DNA of 26,679 nt from Paracoccaceae bacterium (GTDB lineage Bacteria; Pseudomonadota; Alphaproteobacteria; Rhodobacterales; Rhodobacteraceae), in NCBI GenBank assembly GCA_026982515.1, contig JALSGY010000094.1:1-26679 (forward strand), read 5' to 3'. A model generated the notes under the pieces. The model did not search any database. It worked only from the letters and a program-made list of their open reading frames with translations, and had not been told where the DNA came from. This document shows, piece after piece, positions 13,767 to 21,858 of this stretch (its first letter is position 1; the number at the start of each line of letters is the position of its first letter). A program made the position numbers and the translations under genes.

Positions 13767-15837
13767 GTTTCAGACGCTGGAGGAGATGGTCCTGGCAACG
13801 GCGGAAGCCGTGCGCCCGCCCGAACGTCTGACCGTTGCCCAAGCGGCGGAAAAATACCGCTACATCAACAATCCTGGCTCCTATGTCGGCCCGTTCAGAA
13901 ACGACACGACCCCCTATCTGGTGCAGCCGATGGAGGTGCTGACCTCTGTCGATTTCACGGGGATGATCTTTGTCGGCCCAGCCCAGTGCGGCAAGAGCGA
14001 CATGAGCCTGAACTGGCTCACCTATTCGGCAGTTTGCGATCCGGCCGATTTCATGCACATCGACAAATCGCAATCCTCGGCGCGCGACTTCTACCAGCGG
14101 CGCGTCGAAAAACTGTTTCGGGACACCGCGGCAGTGCGCGAACGTCTCCTGCCGGGCAAGCACCACCAGTCCACCTATTCCACGAAATTTACCAGCGGGA
14201 TGCTCTACACCCTTTCCTGGCCGACCGTGAACGAGCTTTCGGGCAAGCCTGTCGGGCGGCTCTGGCTGGCGGACTATGACCGGATGGATCAGGACATTGG
14301 CGGTGAAGGCTCGCCTTACGACCTTGCGGTGCAGCGAATGAAGACCTTCGGCCGCTTCGGCATGTGCGCGGCGGAATCCTCGCCCTCCCGCCCGATCGAG
14401 AATTCCCGCTGGATGCCGCAGTCGCCGCATCAGGCACCACCGACCACCGGCATTCTGGCGCTCTACAATCGCGGCGACCGGCGACGGTGGTATTGGCCCT
14501 GTGTGGCTTGCGGCTCCCCGTTCGAGCCAGACTTCTCGCTTTTCGAGTGGCCCGACAGCGAGGACCCGCTGGAAGCAGCCGAGCAGGTTGTCATGCGCTG
14601 CCCGCATTGCTCGCACCCCTACCGGGACACGACGCACGACGACACCGGAACGCCGGGCAAACGCGCAATGAACAAGCGCGGCTTCTGGCTACGCGACGGT
14701 GAGCAGTTTGTCCCGGATACCGGTGAGATTGCAGGAACACCGGTTCGCTCCCGGATCGCCTCGTTCTGGCTGAAGGGTCCGGCAGCCGCGTTCGCCGACT
14801 GGACGGATATGACGCTGAAATACCTCAAGGCGGTCCAGGAATTCGAGGCAACAGGCTCTGAAGAGGCCCTCAAGACTACGGTGAACACCGATCAGGCCCT
14901 GCCCTACCTGCCCGCAGGAGTCGAGGCCGAACGGCTTCCCGAGGAATTGAAGGCCCGCGCTCGGGATTTCGGCGAGAAGGTGGTGCCGGAGGGCGTCCGA
15001 TTCCTGCTGGCCACGGTGGACGTGCAAAAGAGCCGGTTCGAGTGCCAGGTCCACGGGATTGGAGAACACGGCGATGTGTGGATCATCGACCGGTTCAAGA
15101 TCAGGAAATCGGCGAGACTTGACGAGGACGACGACCCGCTGCCCCTGAATCCAGGCGCCTATGTCGAAGACTGGCACCTGCTGACAGACCAGGTTTTGCT
15201 GCGCCAGTATGAGCTCGGCGATGGCTCGGGCCGCAAGATGCAGGTCCGCATGATGGCTGTGGACTCGGGCGGGCGCGAGGGCGTGACCGCGAATGCCTAC
15301 GAATACTGGCGCCAGTTGCGTAAGGATGGACAGAACCTGCACCGGCGGGTGCAGTTGCTCAAGGGTGAGCACCGGGCGTCGGCACCTCTTGTGCGAATCG
15401 ACTACCCGGATGCGGAACGCAAGGATCGCCGCGCGCAGGCCCGGGGCGAAGTGCCGGTCATGTTCATCAACTCGAACGCCGCCAAGGACATGGTGAACAA
15501 CATGCTCGCCCGCGCCGAACCGGGTGGCGGAATGGTGCATTTTCCAGACTGGCTGCCGGACTGGTGGTATGTCGAGCTGACCGCCGAGACCAAGACCGCA
15601 AAGGGCTGGGTAAACCCTGGCAAGGCGCGCAATGAAGCCTGGGATTTGCTGGTTTATTGCATGGCACTGGCTCATTCGAGCAAGGTCAGGCTCCCGCACA
15701 TCGACTGGGAGAATCCGCCAAGTTGGGCCGCTCCCTGGGACGAAAACGATTTGGTGTCGGAGGGAAATAACTTTCGGTTTGATTTTCAACCGAAAAGTGA
15801 TATTAGCTTGCGAAAACTGGCTGAAACCCTTGGCTAG
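13759..15837 (+). CDS. terL: Terminase large subunit, GpA family
   Basis: I chose the ATG at 13759 (692 residues); a TTG one codon upstream is the only extension. The GpA family (PF05876) motor domain has Walker A GPAQCGKS (73-80) and a Walker B-like LWLADYD (168-174). Cysteine pairs C248/C251 and C281/C284 form a probable zinc site. The nuclease half has acidic positions in LLATVDVQKSRFECQ, AVDSGGREG and EAWDLLVYCMALAHS. It cuts and pumps DNA into the prohead, as in lambda. The last ~25 codons lie in an unusually AT-rich stretch carrying an inverted repeat (15772-15804). Confidence 0.95.
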   Translation: MGRFQTLEEMVLATAEAVRPPERLTVAQAAEKYRYINNPGSYVGPFRNDTTPYLVQPMEVLTSVDFTGMIFVGPAQCGKSDMSLNWLTYSAVCDPADFMHIDKSQSSARDFYQRRVEKLFRDTAAVRERLLPGKHHQSTYSTKFTSGMLYTLSWPTVNELSGKPVGRLWLADYDRMDQDIGGEGSPYDLAVQRMKTFGRFGMCAAESSPSRPIENSRWMPQSPHQAPPTTGILALYNRGDRRRWYWPCVACGSPFEPDFSLFEWPDSEDPLEAAEQVVMRCPHCSHPYRDTTHDDTGTPGKRAMNKRGFWLRDGEQFVPDTGEIAGTPVRSRIASFWLKGPAAAFADWTDMTLKYLKAVQEFEATGSEEALKTTVNTDQALPYLPAGVEAERLPEELKARARDFGEKVVPEGVRFLLATVDVQKSRFECQVHGIGEHGDVWIIDRFKIRKSARLDEDDDPLPLNPGAYVEDWHLLTDQVLLRQYELGDGSGRKMQVRMMAVDSGGREGVTANAYEYWRQLRKDGQNLHRRVQLLKGEHRASAPLVRIDYPDAERKDRRAQARGEVPVMFINSNAAKDMVNNMLARAEPGGGMVHFPDWLPDWWYVELTAETKTAKGWVNPGKARNEAWDLLVYCMALAHSSKVRLPHIDWENPPSWAAPWDENDLVSEGNNFRFDFQPKSDISLRKLAETLG
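15772..15804. repeat. AT-rich inverted repeat at the 3' end of the terminase gene
   Basis: TTTCGGTT (15772-15779) and AACCGAAA (15788-15795) form an 8-bp stem with an 8-nt loop. The segment 15785-15804, read on the minus strand, matches 2083-2102 in the divergent promoter at 19 of 20 positions. The base composition is far more AT-rich than the rest of the gene. Confidence 0.6.
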
Positions 15838-15849
15838 GGAGACACTCCC

Positions 15850-16056
15850 GTGACGCTCCAAGAGCAACTCGACGAAGCAAAGGCCCAATACCACCTGCTC
15901 GTGACCGGGCAGGCGGCACGGGTCTTCGTCGATCAGAACGGCGAGCGCATTGAATACGTTGCTGCGAATGCCGGACGACTTGCCGCCTATATCGACCGCC
16001 TTGGGCGCCAGGTTGCGGGGACCGTGAACAAGGGTCCAATGCGGGTCTGGATGTGA
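15850..16056 (+). CDS. gpW-like head-tail joining protein
   Basis: This 68-residue protein, the same length as lambda gpW, starts at a GTG with AGGGAG upstream. The pattern LQEQLDEAKAQYHLLVTGQA, then the polar turn VDQNGERIEYVAANAG and RLAAYIDRLGRQV matches gpW (PF02831): two helices around a beta hairpin. It binds the portal ring and prepares the head for tail joining. It lies between terminase and portal exactly as in lambda, and its stop overlaps the portal start (TGATG). Confidence 0.88.
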   Translation: MTLQEQLDEAKAQYHLLVTGQAARVFVDQNGERIEYVAANAGRLAAYIDRLGRQVAGTVNKGPMRVWM

Positions 16057-17699
16057 TGACGCTGGATGCCGAAGCACGCGCACTTCTCGGGGAACCCGAC
16101 GTGACGGTATCCTCGGCCCCGCCCGAATCCGCCCTCGTCGGCGGCGCTCACGATGCTGCCCGGCGAAACGAGCGGATGCTGGCTCTGTGGAGTCCGCCGC
16201 TGCGCTCGGCCGACTTGGACCTGATCCCCGAAAAGGGAACGCTGGACGCCCGCACTCGCGACGTTTTGCGCAACGACGCCTATGTGCGGGGAGGCGCGGT
16301 AATCCATCAGGACAACATTGTCGGCTCGCTCTACGCGCTGAACGCCAAACCGGTTTCCCGCATTCTCGGCCCCGGTTTCGACGACACCTGGGAGGAGGAG
16401 TTTCAGGCAGAGGTCGAAGAACGCTTCACGTTGTGGGCGGAAAGCCCGGACAACTGGGTGGACGCCTCGCGCGTCAACACCTTCACCGAGATGGTCCGGC
16501 TTGCCGTCGGCGTCCATGTGGCCGCCGGGGAAGTCCTCGCCTCGGTCGAATGGCTGCGCGATGCCGGTCGCCCCTTCAACACGGCCATCCAGTTCATCGA
16601 TACCGACCGCCTGTCCACCCCGGCGACGGAGCCCGACAACCCCCGGATCGTCGGCGGGATCGAGAAAAATGCACGCGGGGCGCCCGTTGCCTATCACATC
16701 CGCGTAGCGCATCCTTCGGACTGGCGCGTGCCCGGGCGAAACATGAAGTGGAAGCGCGTCCCGGCCCGCAAACCCTGGGGGCGGCTCCAGATCATCCACA
16801 TTCTGGAACAGCACCGCCCCGACCAGACCCGCGGCGTGGCGGAAATGGTGGCGGCGCTCAAGGAAATCCGCATCACCAAGCAATTCCGGGACGTGGTGCT
16901 CCAGAATGCGGTGGTGAACGCGACCTACGCGGCCTCGATCGAAGCCGATCTGCCGAGCGCGGAAGTGTTTGCGGCGCTTGGCGGGGTGGACAACCCGGCC
17001 GAGGCGATGGGCCAATGGGCCGCCTCCTACCTGTCGCAGATTGCGGAGTATTCGGGTGGAGCCAGGAACCTTGCCCTCGACGGGGTGCGAATTCCGCATC
17101 TGTTCCCCGGCACCAAACTGCATCTGCACAAGCCGGGGGACGGCGGGCCGCTCGGCCAGGATTTCGAGCAGTCCCTGTTGCGCTACATCGCGGCTGCGCT
17201 GGGCATCAGCTACGAGCAGCTTTCGCGGGATTACACCAACACCAACTATTCGTCGGCCCGCGCGGCAATGGCCGAGACCTGGAAACGCATGGGCGCGCTC
17301 AAGCGAATGGTGGCGGACCGGTTCGCAACCACGATCTACCGGCTCTGGCTGGAAGAGGTCGTGAACAAGGGCATCCTTACATCTCTCCCCCGAGCGGCCC
17401 GCACCGAAGGTTGGCTCTACCAGGACCAGCGCCTTGATGCGCTCTCCCGTTGCGACTGGATCGGCGCCTCGCGGGGCCAGATCGACGAACTCAAGGAGAC
17501 CCAGGCTGCGGTGCTCCGCCTGAAATACAACCTCACGACCGAGGAAGACGAGATCGCCCGCATGGGGCGTGACTGGCGGGCGACCAAGCGCCAGCGCGCC
17601 CGGGAAAAGGCGATGGACCGGGAGCTGAGCCTTGAGACCCCGGACGACCCGAACATGGTCAACGCAATCAGCGGTGATCCCCGCCAGAAGGACGTGTGA
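16056..17699 (+). CDS. Portal protein, lambda gpB family
   Basis: The ATG at 16056 overlaps the gpW stop; a GTG at 16053 would add one residue. The 547-residue product belongs to the lambda-type portal family (PF05136). Recognisable parts are the N-terminal LDARTRDVLRNDAYVRGGAV, the central IQFIDTDRLSTP, and LRYIAAALGISYEQLSRDYT with NTNYSSARAAMAETWKRMG, the conserved region near the tunnel. It forms the dodecameric ring for DNA entry and head-tail connection. The end of the gene contains the ribosome binding site for the protease. Confidence 0.93.
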   Translation: MTLDAEARALLGEPDVTVSSAPPESALVGGAHDAARRNERMLALWSPPLRSADLDLIPEKGTLDARTRDVLRNDAYVRGGAVIHQDNIVGSLYALNAKPVSRILGPGFDDTWEEEFQAEVEERFTLWAESPDNWVDASRVNTFTEMVRLAVGVHVAAGEVLASVEWLRDAGRPFNTAIQFIDTDRLSTPATEPDNPRIVGGIEKNARGAPVAYHIRVAHPSDWRVPGRNMKWKRVPARKPWGRLQIIHILEQHRPDQTRGVAEMVAALKEIRITKQFRDVVLQNAVVNATYAASIEADLPSAEVFAALGGVDNPAEAMGQWAASYLSQIAEYSGGARNLALDGVRIPHLFPGTKLHLHKPGDGGPLGQDFEQSLLRYIAAALGISYEQLSRDYTNTNYSSARAAMAETWKRMGALKRMVADRFATTIYRLWLEEVVNKGILTSLPRAARTEGWLYQDQRLDALSRCDWIGASRGQIDELKETQAAVLRLKYNLTTEEDEIARMGRDWRATKRQRAREKAMDRELSLETPDDPNMVNAISGDPRQKDV

Positions 17700-17701
17700 A
17701 A

Positions 17702-18970
17702 ATGCCTGAAACGCAATGTGATATTCTGCTGGTGAACCCTGAACGGGTCGAACTCGTCGAAGCGGCGTTGCACCGGTTCAAGACGGGTATTTTCCCGAGT
17801 GAGCAAGCCTCGCTGCCGCCCGTATCAGCGGACCGAAATGATGGGTCCGACGATGGCTTCTGGGATGACCCGGAACTGGCCTGGGCACGTCCCTATACTG
17901 TGCGGTCCGGCAGTCTGGTCATCCCGGTCAGCGGCGTGTTGCTGAAAGACTTCCCCTACACGTTGAAGGGCATCGTCACCGGTTATGAATACATCGGGGC
18001 TGCGCTCTCGCGCGGCCTTGCCGACCCTGGTGTGGGCCGCATCGTGCTGGACATTGATTCCCCTGGGGGTCTTGTCGGCGGCCTTTTCGACCTTGCGGAC
18101 CGGGTTTACTACGCCAGGAGCGAAAAGCCCATTGTCGCGGTCGCAAACGAGCACGCCTATTCGGCGGCCTATGCAATCGCATCCGCTGCGAGCGAGATCA
18201 CCGTCGCGCGCACGGGTGGTGTCGGCTCCGTCGGCGTCGTCGTCACGCATGTGGACGTGAGCAAGGCGCTGGAAAGCGAAGGCGTGCGGATCACGTTCGT
18301 TCACGCGGGTAAGCGGAAGATGGACGGAAACCCCTACCAGGCCCTCTCGGAGCGCGCGCGAAACAGCATCCAGTCCCGAGTGAACGCCATCTATGACATT
18401 TTCGTCGCCACCGTGGCGCGGAACCGCGGCATGGGCGAGGAGGCTGTCCGCCAGACGGAAGCAGCCATCTTCCTGCCGCATGAAGCCATCGAGGTCGGTT
18501 TTGCCGACAGGATCGGCAGCCTCGATGAAACCCTGTCGGCCTTTGCCGAACCTGTCACCAGAAAAGGAGATGACACCATGTCCAAGGACAACTCGGCGGT
18601 CGAAGAAACCGCCCACGAGGAAGCCCTGGCCGCTGCTCGGGCCGAAGGCGTCGAAGCCGGTAAGGCGGCAGGCGCCGAAGCGGAGCGCGCCCGAATTGGC
18701 GCGATCCTCGACAGCGACGAGGCGAAATCGCGCCCCGCAGCGGCGCGTCAGGTCGCGCTGAGAACCGGCCTGTCGGTCGAGGACGCCAGGGCGTTTCTGA
18801 CCGGGCTGCCGGAGGAGAAGAGCGAGGAAAACCCCGGCTCCATGTTCGTCGCGTCGATGAACGGCGACGAGCACCCGAACCTCGGTGCCGGTGCCGACAA
18901 CCCGAGCACCGACGCCGAAGACCGCGTGACCCGCGCCTTCGCGGCCGTTGGCGTCCGCTACGAGCAGTAA
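17702..18970 (+). CDS. S49-family head maturation protease (lambda gpC-like) with scaffold C-terminus
   Basis: The ATG at 17702 has AGAAGGA at a good distance (422 residues); a GTG at 17696 is too close to that site. Residues about 70-270 are a ClpP/SppA-like S49 peptidase: IVLDIDSPGG (114-123), the nucleophile in ANEHAYSAAYAIASAA (Ser154) and the Lys in HAGKRKMDGNPY (Lys206 by alignment with gpC-type proteins). The part after about residue 292 is Ala/Glu-rich and coiled, as in scaffold proteins. A strong internal start for that part is listed separately. It cleaves scaffold and portal during prohead maturation. The motif GTGATATT occurs at 17718-17725, inside the first codons. Confidence 0.92.
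   Translation: MPETQCDILLVNPERVELVEAALHRFKTGIFPSEQASLPPVSADRNDGSDDGFWDDPELAWARPYTVRSGSLVIPVSGVLLKDFPYTLKGIVTGYEYIGAALSRGLADPGVGRIVLDIDSPGGLVGGLFDLADRVYYARSEKPIVAVANEHAYSAAYAIASAASEITVARTGGVGSVGVVVTHVDVSKALESEGVRITFVHAGKRKMDGNPYQALSERARNSIQSRVNAIYDIFVATVARNRGMGEEAVRQTEAAIFLPHEAIEVGFADRIGSLDETLSAFAEPVTRKGDDTMSKDNSAVEETAHEEALAAARAEGVEAGKAAGAEAERARIGAILDSDEAKSRPAAARQVALRTGLSVEDARAFLTGLPEEKSEENPGSMFVASMNGDEHPNLGAGADNPSTDAEDRVTRAFAAVGVRYEQ
18578..18970 (+). CDS. Nested scaffold protein (Nu3-like), in frame with the protease
   Basis: An in-frame ATG at 18578 is preceded by AAGGAGA (18564-18570) with a seven-base spacer, a stronger site than most true starts here. The 130-residue product (MSKDNSAVEETAHEEALAAA and on) is Ala/Glu-rich and predicted helical until about residue 70, with a polar tail. 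In lambda, scaffold Nu3 is made from an in-frame internal start of gene C, and this arrangement is the same. Expression is inferred from the ribosome binding site and the lambda parallel. Confidence 0.75.
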   Translation: MSKDNSAVEETAHEEALAAARAEGVEAGKAAGAEAERARIGAILDSDEAKSRPAAARQVALRTGLSVEDARAFLTGLPEEKSEENPGSMFVASMNGDEHPNLGAGADNPSTDAEDRVTRAFAAVGVRYEQ

Positions 18971-18994
18971 CGCAATCAGAACTGGAGAAACGAC

Positions 18995-19432
18995 ATGCCT
19001 ATCACTCCCCAGAACGGCGACCTGAACGCCGGTGTGGCCGCCCACAGCAGCGAGGTCATCAACCCGTCCCCCGATCCGCTCATCACCGGAGACGCTCCTG
19101 CGCTGTCGGCGACTGATGAGGTCGTGGCTACCGGTGTCGTCCTGCCCGCGCTGAGCGTGGTCGGCTTCGACGCCAATGGTGAGATCGTCGAGGCCCTGAT
19201 CGACACCGCCAACCCGGCCAACTCGATCCAGGCCATCGGGGTGCTCGTCTATGACGTGGACGCTTCGGGTGGCGCGGTCGGTGCTGCGGTTTACCGCCAG
19301 GGTGTCCTGAACCCCGACCGGCTGAACTGGCACGCCTCCTTCGCCACCGATGCGGATAAGCGCAAGGCCTTCGAAGGCGCGCCGTCGCCTACCTCGATCA
19401 TCCTGCGCAAGCCCGTGTGGAACTCGGTCTGA
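18995..19432 (+). CDS. Head decoration protein, lambda gpD family
   Basis: This 145-residue protein starts at an ATG with TGGAG upstream. It matches the gpD/HDPD family (PF02924): an unstructured N-terminus, then PALSATDEVVATGVVLPALSVV and a beta-rich core including AIGVLVYDVDASGG and GVLNPDRLNW. Trimers sit on the expanded capsid surface and stabilise it against DNA pressure. It is slightly longer than lambda gpD (110 residues). It lies between the scaffold and the major capsid gene, as in lambda. Confidence 0.88.
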   Translation: MPITPQNGDLNAGVAAHSSEVINPSPDPLITGDAPALSATDEVVATGVVLPALSVVGFDANGEIVEALIDTANPANSIQAIGVLVYDVDASGGAVGAAVYRQGVLNPDRLNWHASFATDADKRKAFEGAPSPTSIILRKPVWNSV

Positions 19433-19470
19433 TCGCGGGACACTGAAACATAAGCACAAGGAAACAGGAA

Positions 19471-20559
19471 ATGCCTCTCGACATTTTCACGCCGCATGAA
19501 CTCTACAGGATCATGTTCGGCCCCAACCAGCAGGTTTCGACCTCCCGCTGGCGCACCATGTTCTTCCGGCCCGAAGCCTTCTATTCGGAGCAGGAAGAAA
19601 TCATGTTCGACAAGATCGACGCCTCGCGCCCCATCGCACCGTTCGTTCTGCCGAACGTCCCGGGCAAGCCGATCTTCCGCCGCGAGGGCGAGCGGATCGA
19701 GACCTTCAAGCCCGCCTACACCAAGGTCAAGGACGCGGTGAAGCCCGGCGAGGCGCTGTCCAAGCGCCCGGGTGAGCTGACGGGCCGTCTGCAACTGATG
19801 ACCCCGCAGCAGCGGTTCGATGCCGACGTGGTGAAGATCACGCGCTTCCATCGGGCTGCCATCGAGCGGCTGTGGGAGTATATGTCGGCCCGTGCCCTGA
19901 TCGACGGCCAGCTGACCATCAACTACCTGAACGACACCGGCCTGCCCACGAAATCCGTGACCATCGACTACGGTCGCGACCCCGGCCACACGGTCACGCT
20001 AGGCTCTGGTAGCCGGTGGGGCGACGCCGGGGTTGATCCGTTCAAGGACATTCAGTCCTGGATCGACACGGTGGCCATGGCTGAATTCGGCGGCAACGTG
20101 TCTGATGTGATCATGGGCGCCCAGGCGGCCTCGGTGTTCATGGAGGCCCCGGGCGTAACCAAGAAGCTCGACACCAACGTGCGCGGCACCGAAGCCGTCC
20201 GGCTGGAACAGGGGATCATCCGGCAGGACCCGATGGACCCGTTCACCCTGCTGGGCACGCTGGGCAGCGGGGTGCGCGTCTGGCGCGTCGCCGGTCGCGG
20301 CAACACGTTCCAGAACAACGACGGCACCTTCACCGACATTCTCGGTCAGAAACAGGTTCTGCTGGTCTCTCCGAGCGTCGAGGGCGTCCAGTGCTTCGGG
20401 GCGATCCAGGACGTGGCCTATGAGCTGCAAGCGACGGACATTTTCACCAAGATGTTCGACCAGGAGGACCCGAGCGCCCGCTTCATCCTCTCGCAGTCTG
20501 CTCCGCTGCCGGTGATTGTGAACCCGAACGCGACGTTCCTCGCCAACGTGCTGGCGTAA
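19471..20559 (+). CDS. Major capsid protein, lambda gpE family
   Basis: This 362-residue protein has a ribosome binding site of the AAGGAAACAGGAA type. It matches the gpE family (PF03864): an N-terminal arm with TSRWRTMFF, then EIMFDKIDASRPIAPFVLPN, the E-loop region around REGERIETFKPAYTKVKDAV, and IDGQLTINYLND. Near the C-terminus, IFTKMFDQEDPSARFILSQS and PLPVIVNPNA are typical. It has an HK97 fold and forms the icosahedral shell. A GC hairpin follows the gene (20569-20590). Confidence 0.95.
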   Translation: MPLDIFTPHELYRIMFGPNQQVSTSRWRTMFFRPEAFYSEQEEIMFDKIDASRPIAPFVLPNVPGKPIFRREGERIETFKPAYTKVKDAVKPGEALSKRPGELTGRLQLMTPQQRFDADVVKITRFHRAAIERLWEYMSARALIDGQLTINYLNDTGLPTKSVTIDYGRDPGHTVTLGSGSRWGDAGVDPFKDIQSWIDTVAMAEFGGNVSDVIMGAQAASVFMEAPGVTKKLDTNVRGTEAVRLEQGIIRQDPMDPFTLLGTLGSGVRVWRVAGRGNTFQNNDGTFTDILGQKQVLLVSPSVEGVQCFGAIQDVAYELQATDIFTKMFDQEDPSARFILSQSAPLPVIVNPNATFLANVLA

Positions 20560-20568
20560 GCACCATCC

Positions 20569-20590
20569 GCCCGGGCATTCGCGCCCGGGC
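20569..20590 (+). terminator. GC-rich hairpin after the major capsid gene
   Basis: Two copies of the self-complementary 8-mer GCCCGGGC (20569-20576 and 20583-20590) form an 8-bp stem around a 6-nt loop. A short run, TATTT, follows. It probably acts as a partial terminator or as a 3' end stabilising the abundant capsid mRNA. Confidence 0.6.
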
Positions 20591-20623
20591 TATTTCACCT
20601 GAAACAGGAAAGAGGAGCCTATA

Positions 20624-20866
20624 ATGAAACTCAAGGCCGTTCACCGCATCATCCGCAAGAAGGGTATTATCGAGCCGAACGAGGAGTTCGACTGCTCGAC
20701 GGACGAAGCCAACGACTACCTCGCGCTTGGCGCCGCGGTCGAGGTCGCTTCGGCGAAGCCCGCCCGTAAGACCAAGGCCCGGAAAGCCGCCGGGAAAGAG
20801 CCGGAAGTCGTCGCCACCGATGGTGCGGATACGACGTCTGGCAACCAGGACGAACTTCTCGGCTGA
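20624..20866 (+). CDS. Small head protein between capsid and connector genes
   Basis: This 80-residue protein has a strong ribosome binding site (AGAGGAG). The first ~42 residues read HRIIRKKGIIEPNEEFDCST and then DEANDYLALGAAVEV, the short beta-rich pattern (hydrophobic-G-x-I-x-P-x-E-x-F ... L-x3-GAA) common in phage proteins at this position. The C-terminal half is a basic Lys/Ala linker (KPARKTKARKAAGK) and an acidic end. It takes the position of lambda FI but is shorter, and I see no sequence proof of FI function. Confidence 0.7.
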   Translation: MKLKAVHRIIRKKGIIEPNEEFDCSTDEANDYLALGAAVEVASAKPARKTKARKAAGKEPEVVATDGADTTSGNQDELLG

Positions 20867-20868
20867 AC

Positions 20869-21246
20869 ATGGCTATCCGGGACCTCAGAAACCGGGCACG
20901 GGCGGACCTGCACAGGGCAATGTCGATCCCCGCGATCTACGTCGCCCCGGACGGGACCGCCCAGACCCCCTGCACGATCCGAGTCCATGCCCGGACCAAG
21001 GCGTTCGGCGACATGACCGGATTCGACTACGCCCCGGCCGAGCGCATCGAGATCGTCCCGGAAATTATCACTCTCGCCGACGAAGTGACCCCTTCTCGCG
21101 GCGGCATGTTTTCGGTGGCAACGGATGAAGCCTACACGGTCGAAGTCGTCATGCCCCGCGACGGGATCACCGTGACCTCGCAGGTCACGCGCATGAGTGC
21201 GTCAGAGGTTTCTGCGGCCGGGCTACCCGTCCCGGCGGTGGTGTAG
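20869..21246 (+). CDS. Putative head-tail connector (lambda FII position)
   Basis: This 125-residue protein starts two bases after the preceding stop. It has an N-terminal helix (RDLRNRARADLHRAMSIPAI) followed by a beta-rich region with RGGMFSVATDEAYTVEVVMP and RDGITVTSQVTRM, consistent with the small beta-sandwich connectors of the FII class (measured base of about 110-125 residues). It occupies the FII place between the capsid genes and the minor tail protein Z-like gene. Assignment is by position, size and fold style, not by a diagnostic motif. Confidence 0.65.
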   Translation: MAIRDLRNRARADLHRAMSIPAIYVAPDGTAQTPCTIRVHARTKAFGDMTGFDYAPAERIEIVPEIITLADEVTPSRGGMFSVATDEAYTVEVVMPRDGITVTSQVTRMSASEVSAAGLPVPAVV

Positions 21247-21249
21247 ATC

Positions 21250-21858
21250 ATGGTATCGGCAACCATATCCCCGGATGGTCTGGCTTATGTGGTCGCGGTC
21301 GAGGGCCTTGATGCTATCGACCTTGACACGGTTCCGGCAAAGATCAGGCAATTCGCCGTGCGCTCGATCAACACCACGGCGCGTAGGTTTCGAACCGAAT
21401 CGAGCCGCCGCATCCGTCAGCAAGTTGCCTTCCCGGCGCGGTATCTGGACTCCCGCACAGACGGCAATCTTCGCATCACCCGCAACGCTACGGCCGATGC
21501 CATGCAAGCCGTCATTCAGGGCCGCTTTCGACCCACCAGCCTTGCCCGTTTCGTCAAGGGGCCGCGCACGGGTGGGCGACGCGCGCCCACGGTCGAAGTT
21601 GCTCCCGGCAACCGGCAGAAGATGAACCGCGCCTTCCTGATGAACCTGCGGTCGGGGAATGTCGGCCTCGCAGTCCGGCTTCGCCCGGGCGAGCGGATCG
21701 AGAACAAACGCAAGATGGTCCAGATCGACAGCGGCCTTTACCTGCTTTACGGCCCGAGTGTCGATCAGGTTTTTCGGAAAGTCTCGGAGGAGGTTTCAGG
21801 CGAAGCCGCCGCCTTCCTCGAAAAGGAATTCCTCAGAATGACGGAGGCACTTCTGTGA
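21250..21858 (+). CDS. Minor tail protein Z-like / tail completion protein
   Basis: This is a 202-residue protein. Residues about 30-75 (IRQFAVRSINTTARRFRTES and SRRIRQQVAFPARYLDSR) resemble the helical start of the minor tail protein Z family (PF06763), in which a run of Arg/Lys-rich helices is followed by a beta region. YLLYGPSVDQVFRKV near residue 165 is also typical. These proteins complete the tail end that meets the head. The next gene's GTG start overlaps its stop. Confidence 0.72.
   Translation: MVSATISPDGLAYVVAVEGLDAIDLDTVPAKIRQFAVRSINTTARRFRTESSRRIRQQVAFPARYLDSRTDGNLRITRNATADAMQAVIQGRFRPTSLARFVKGPRTGGRRAPTVEVAPGNRQKMNRAFLMNLRSGNVGLAVRLRPGERIENKRKMVQIDSGLYLLYGPSVDQVFRKVSEEVSGEAAAFLEKEFLRMTEALL

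Noticed and set aside
14689..16083. 464-codon minus-strand open frame
   Set aside because: It is antisense to the large terminase, gpW and the portal start, all of which have recognised motifs.
16187..17437. 416-codon plus-strand frame inside the portal gene
   Set aside because: It is Arg/Pro/Gly-rich with no family resemblance, and third-position G/C follows the portal frame. Unlike the methyltransferase case, no internal stretch favours the second frame.
17825..19459. 544-codon minus-strand open frame
   Set aside because: It is antisense to the protease and decoration genes. Long antisense frames are common at this G+C content, and the translation is Arg/Gly/Asp-rich with no domain.
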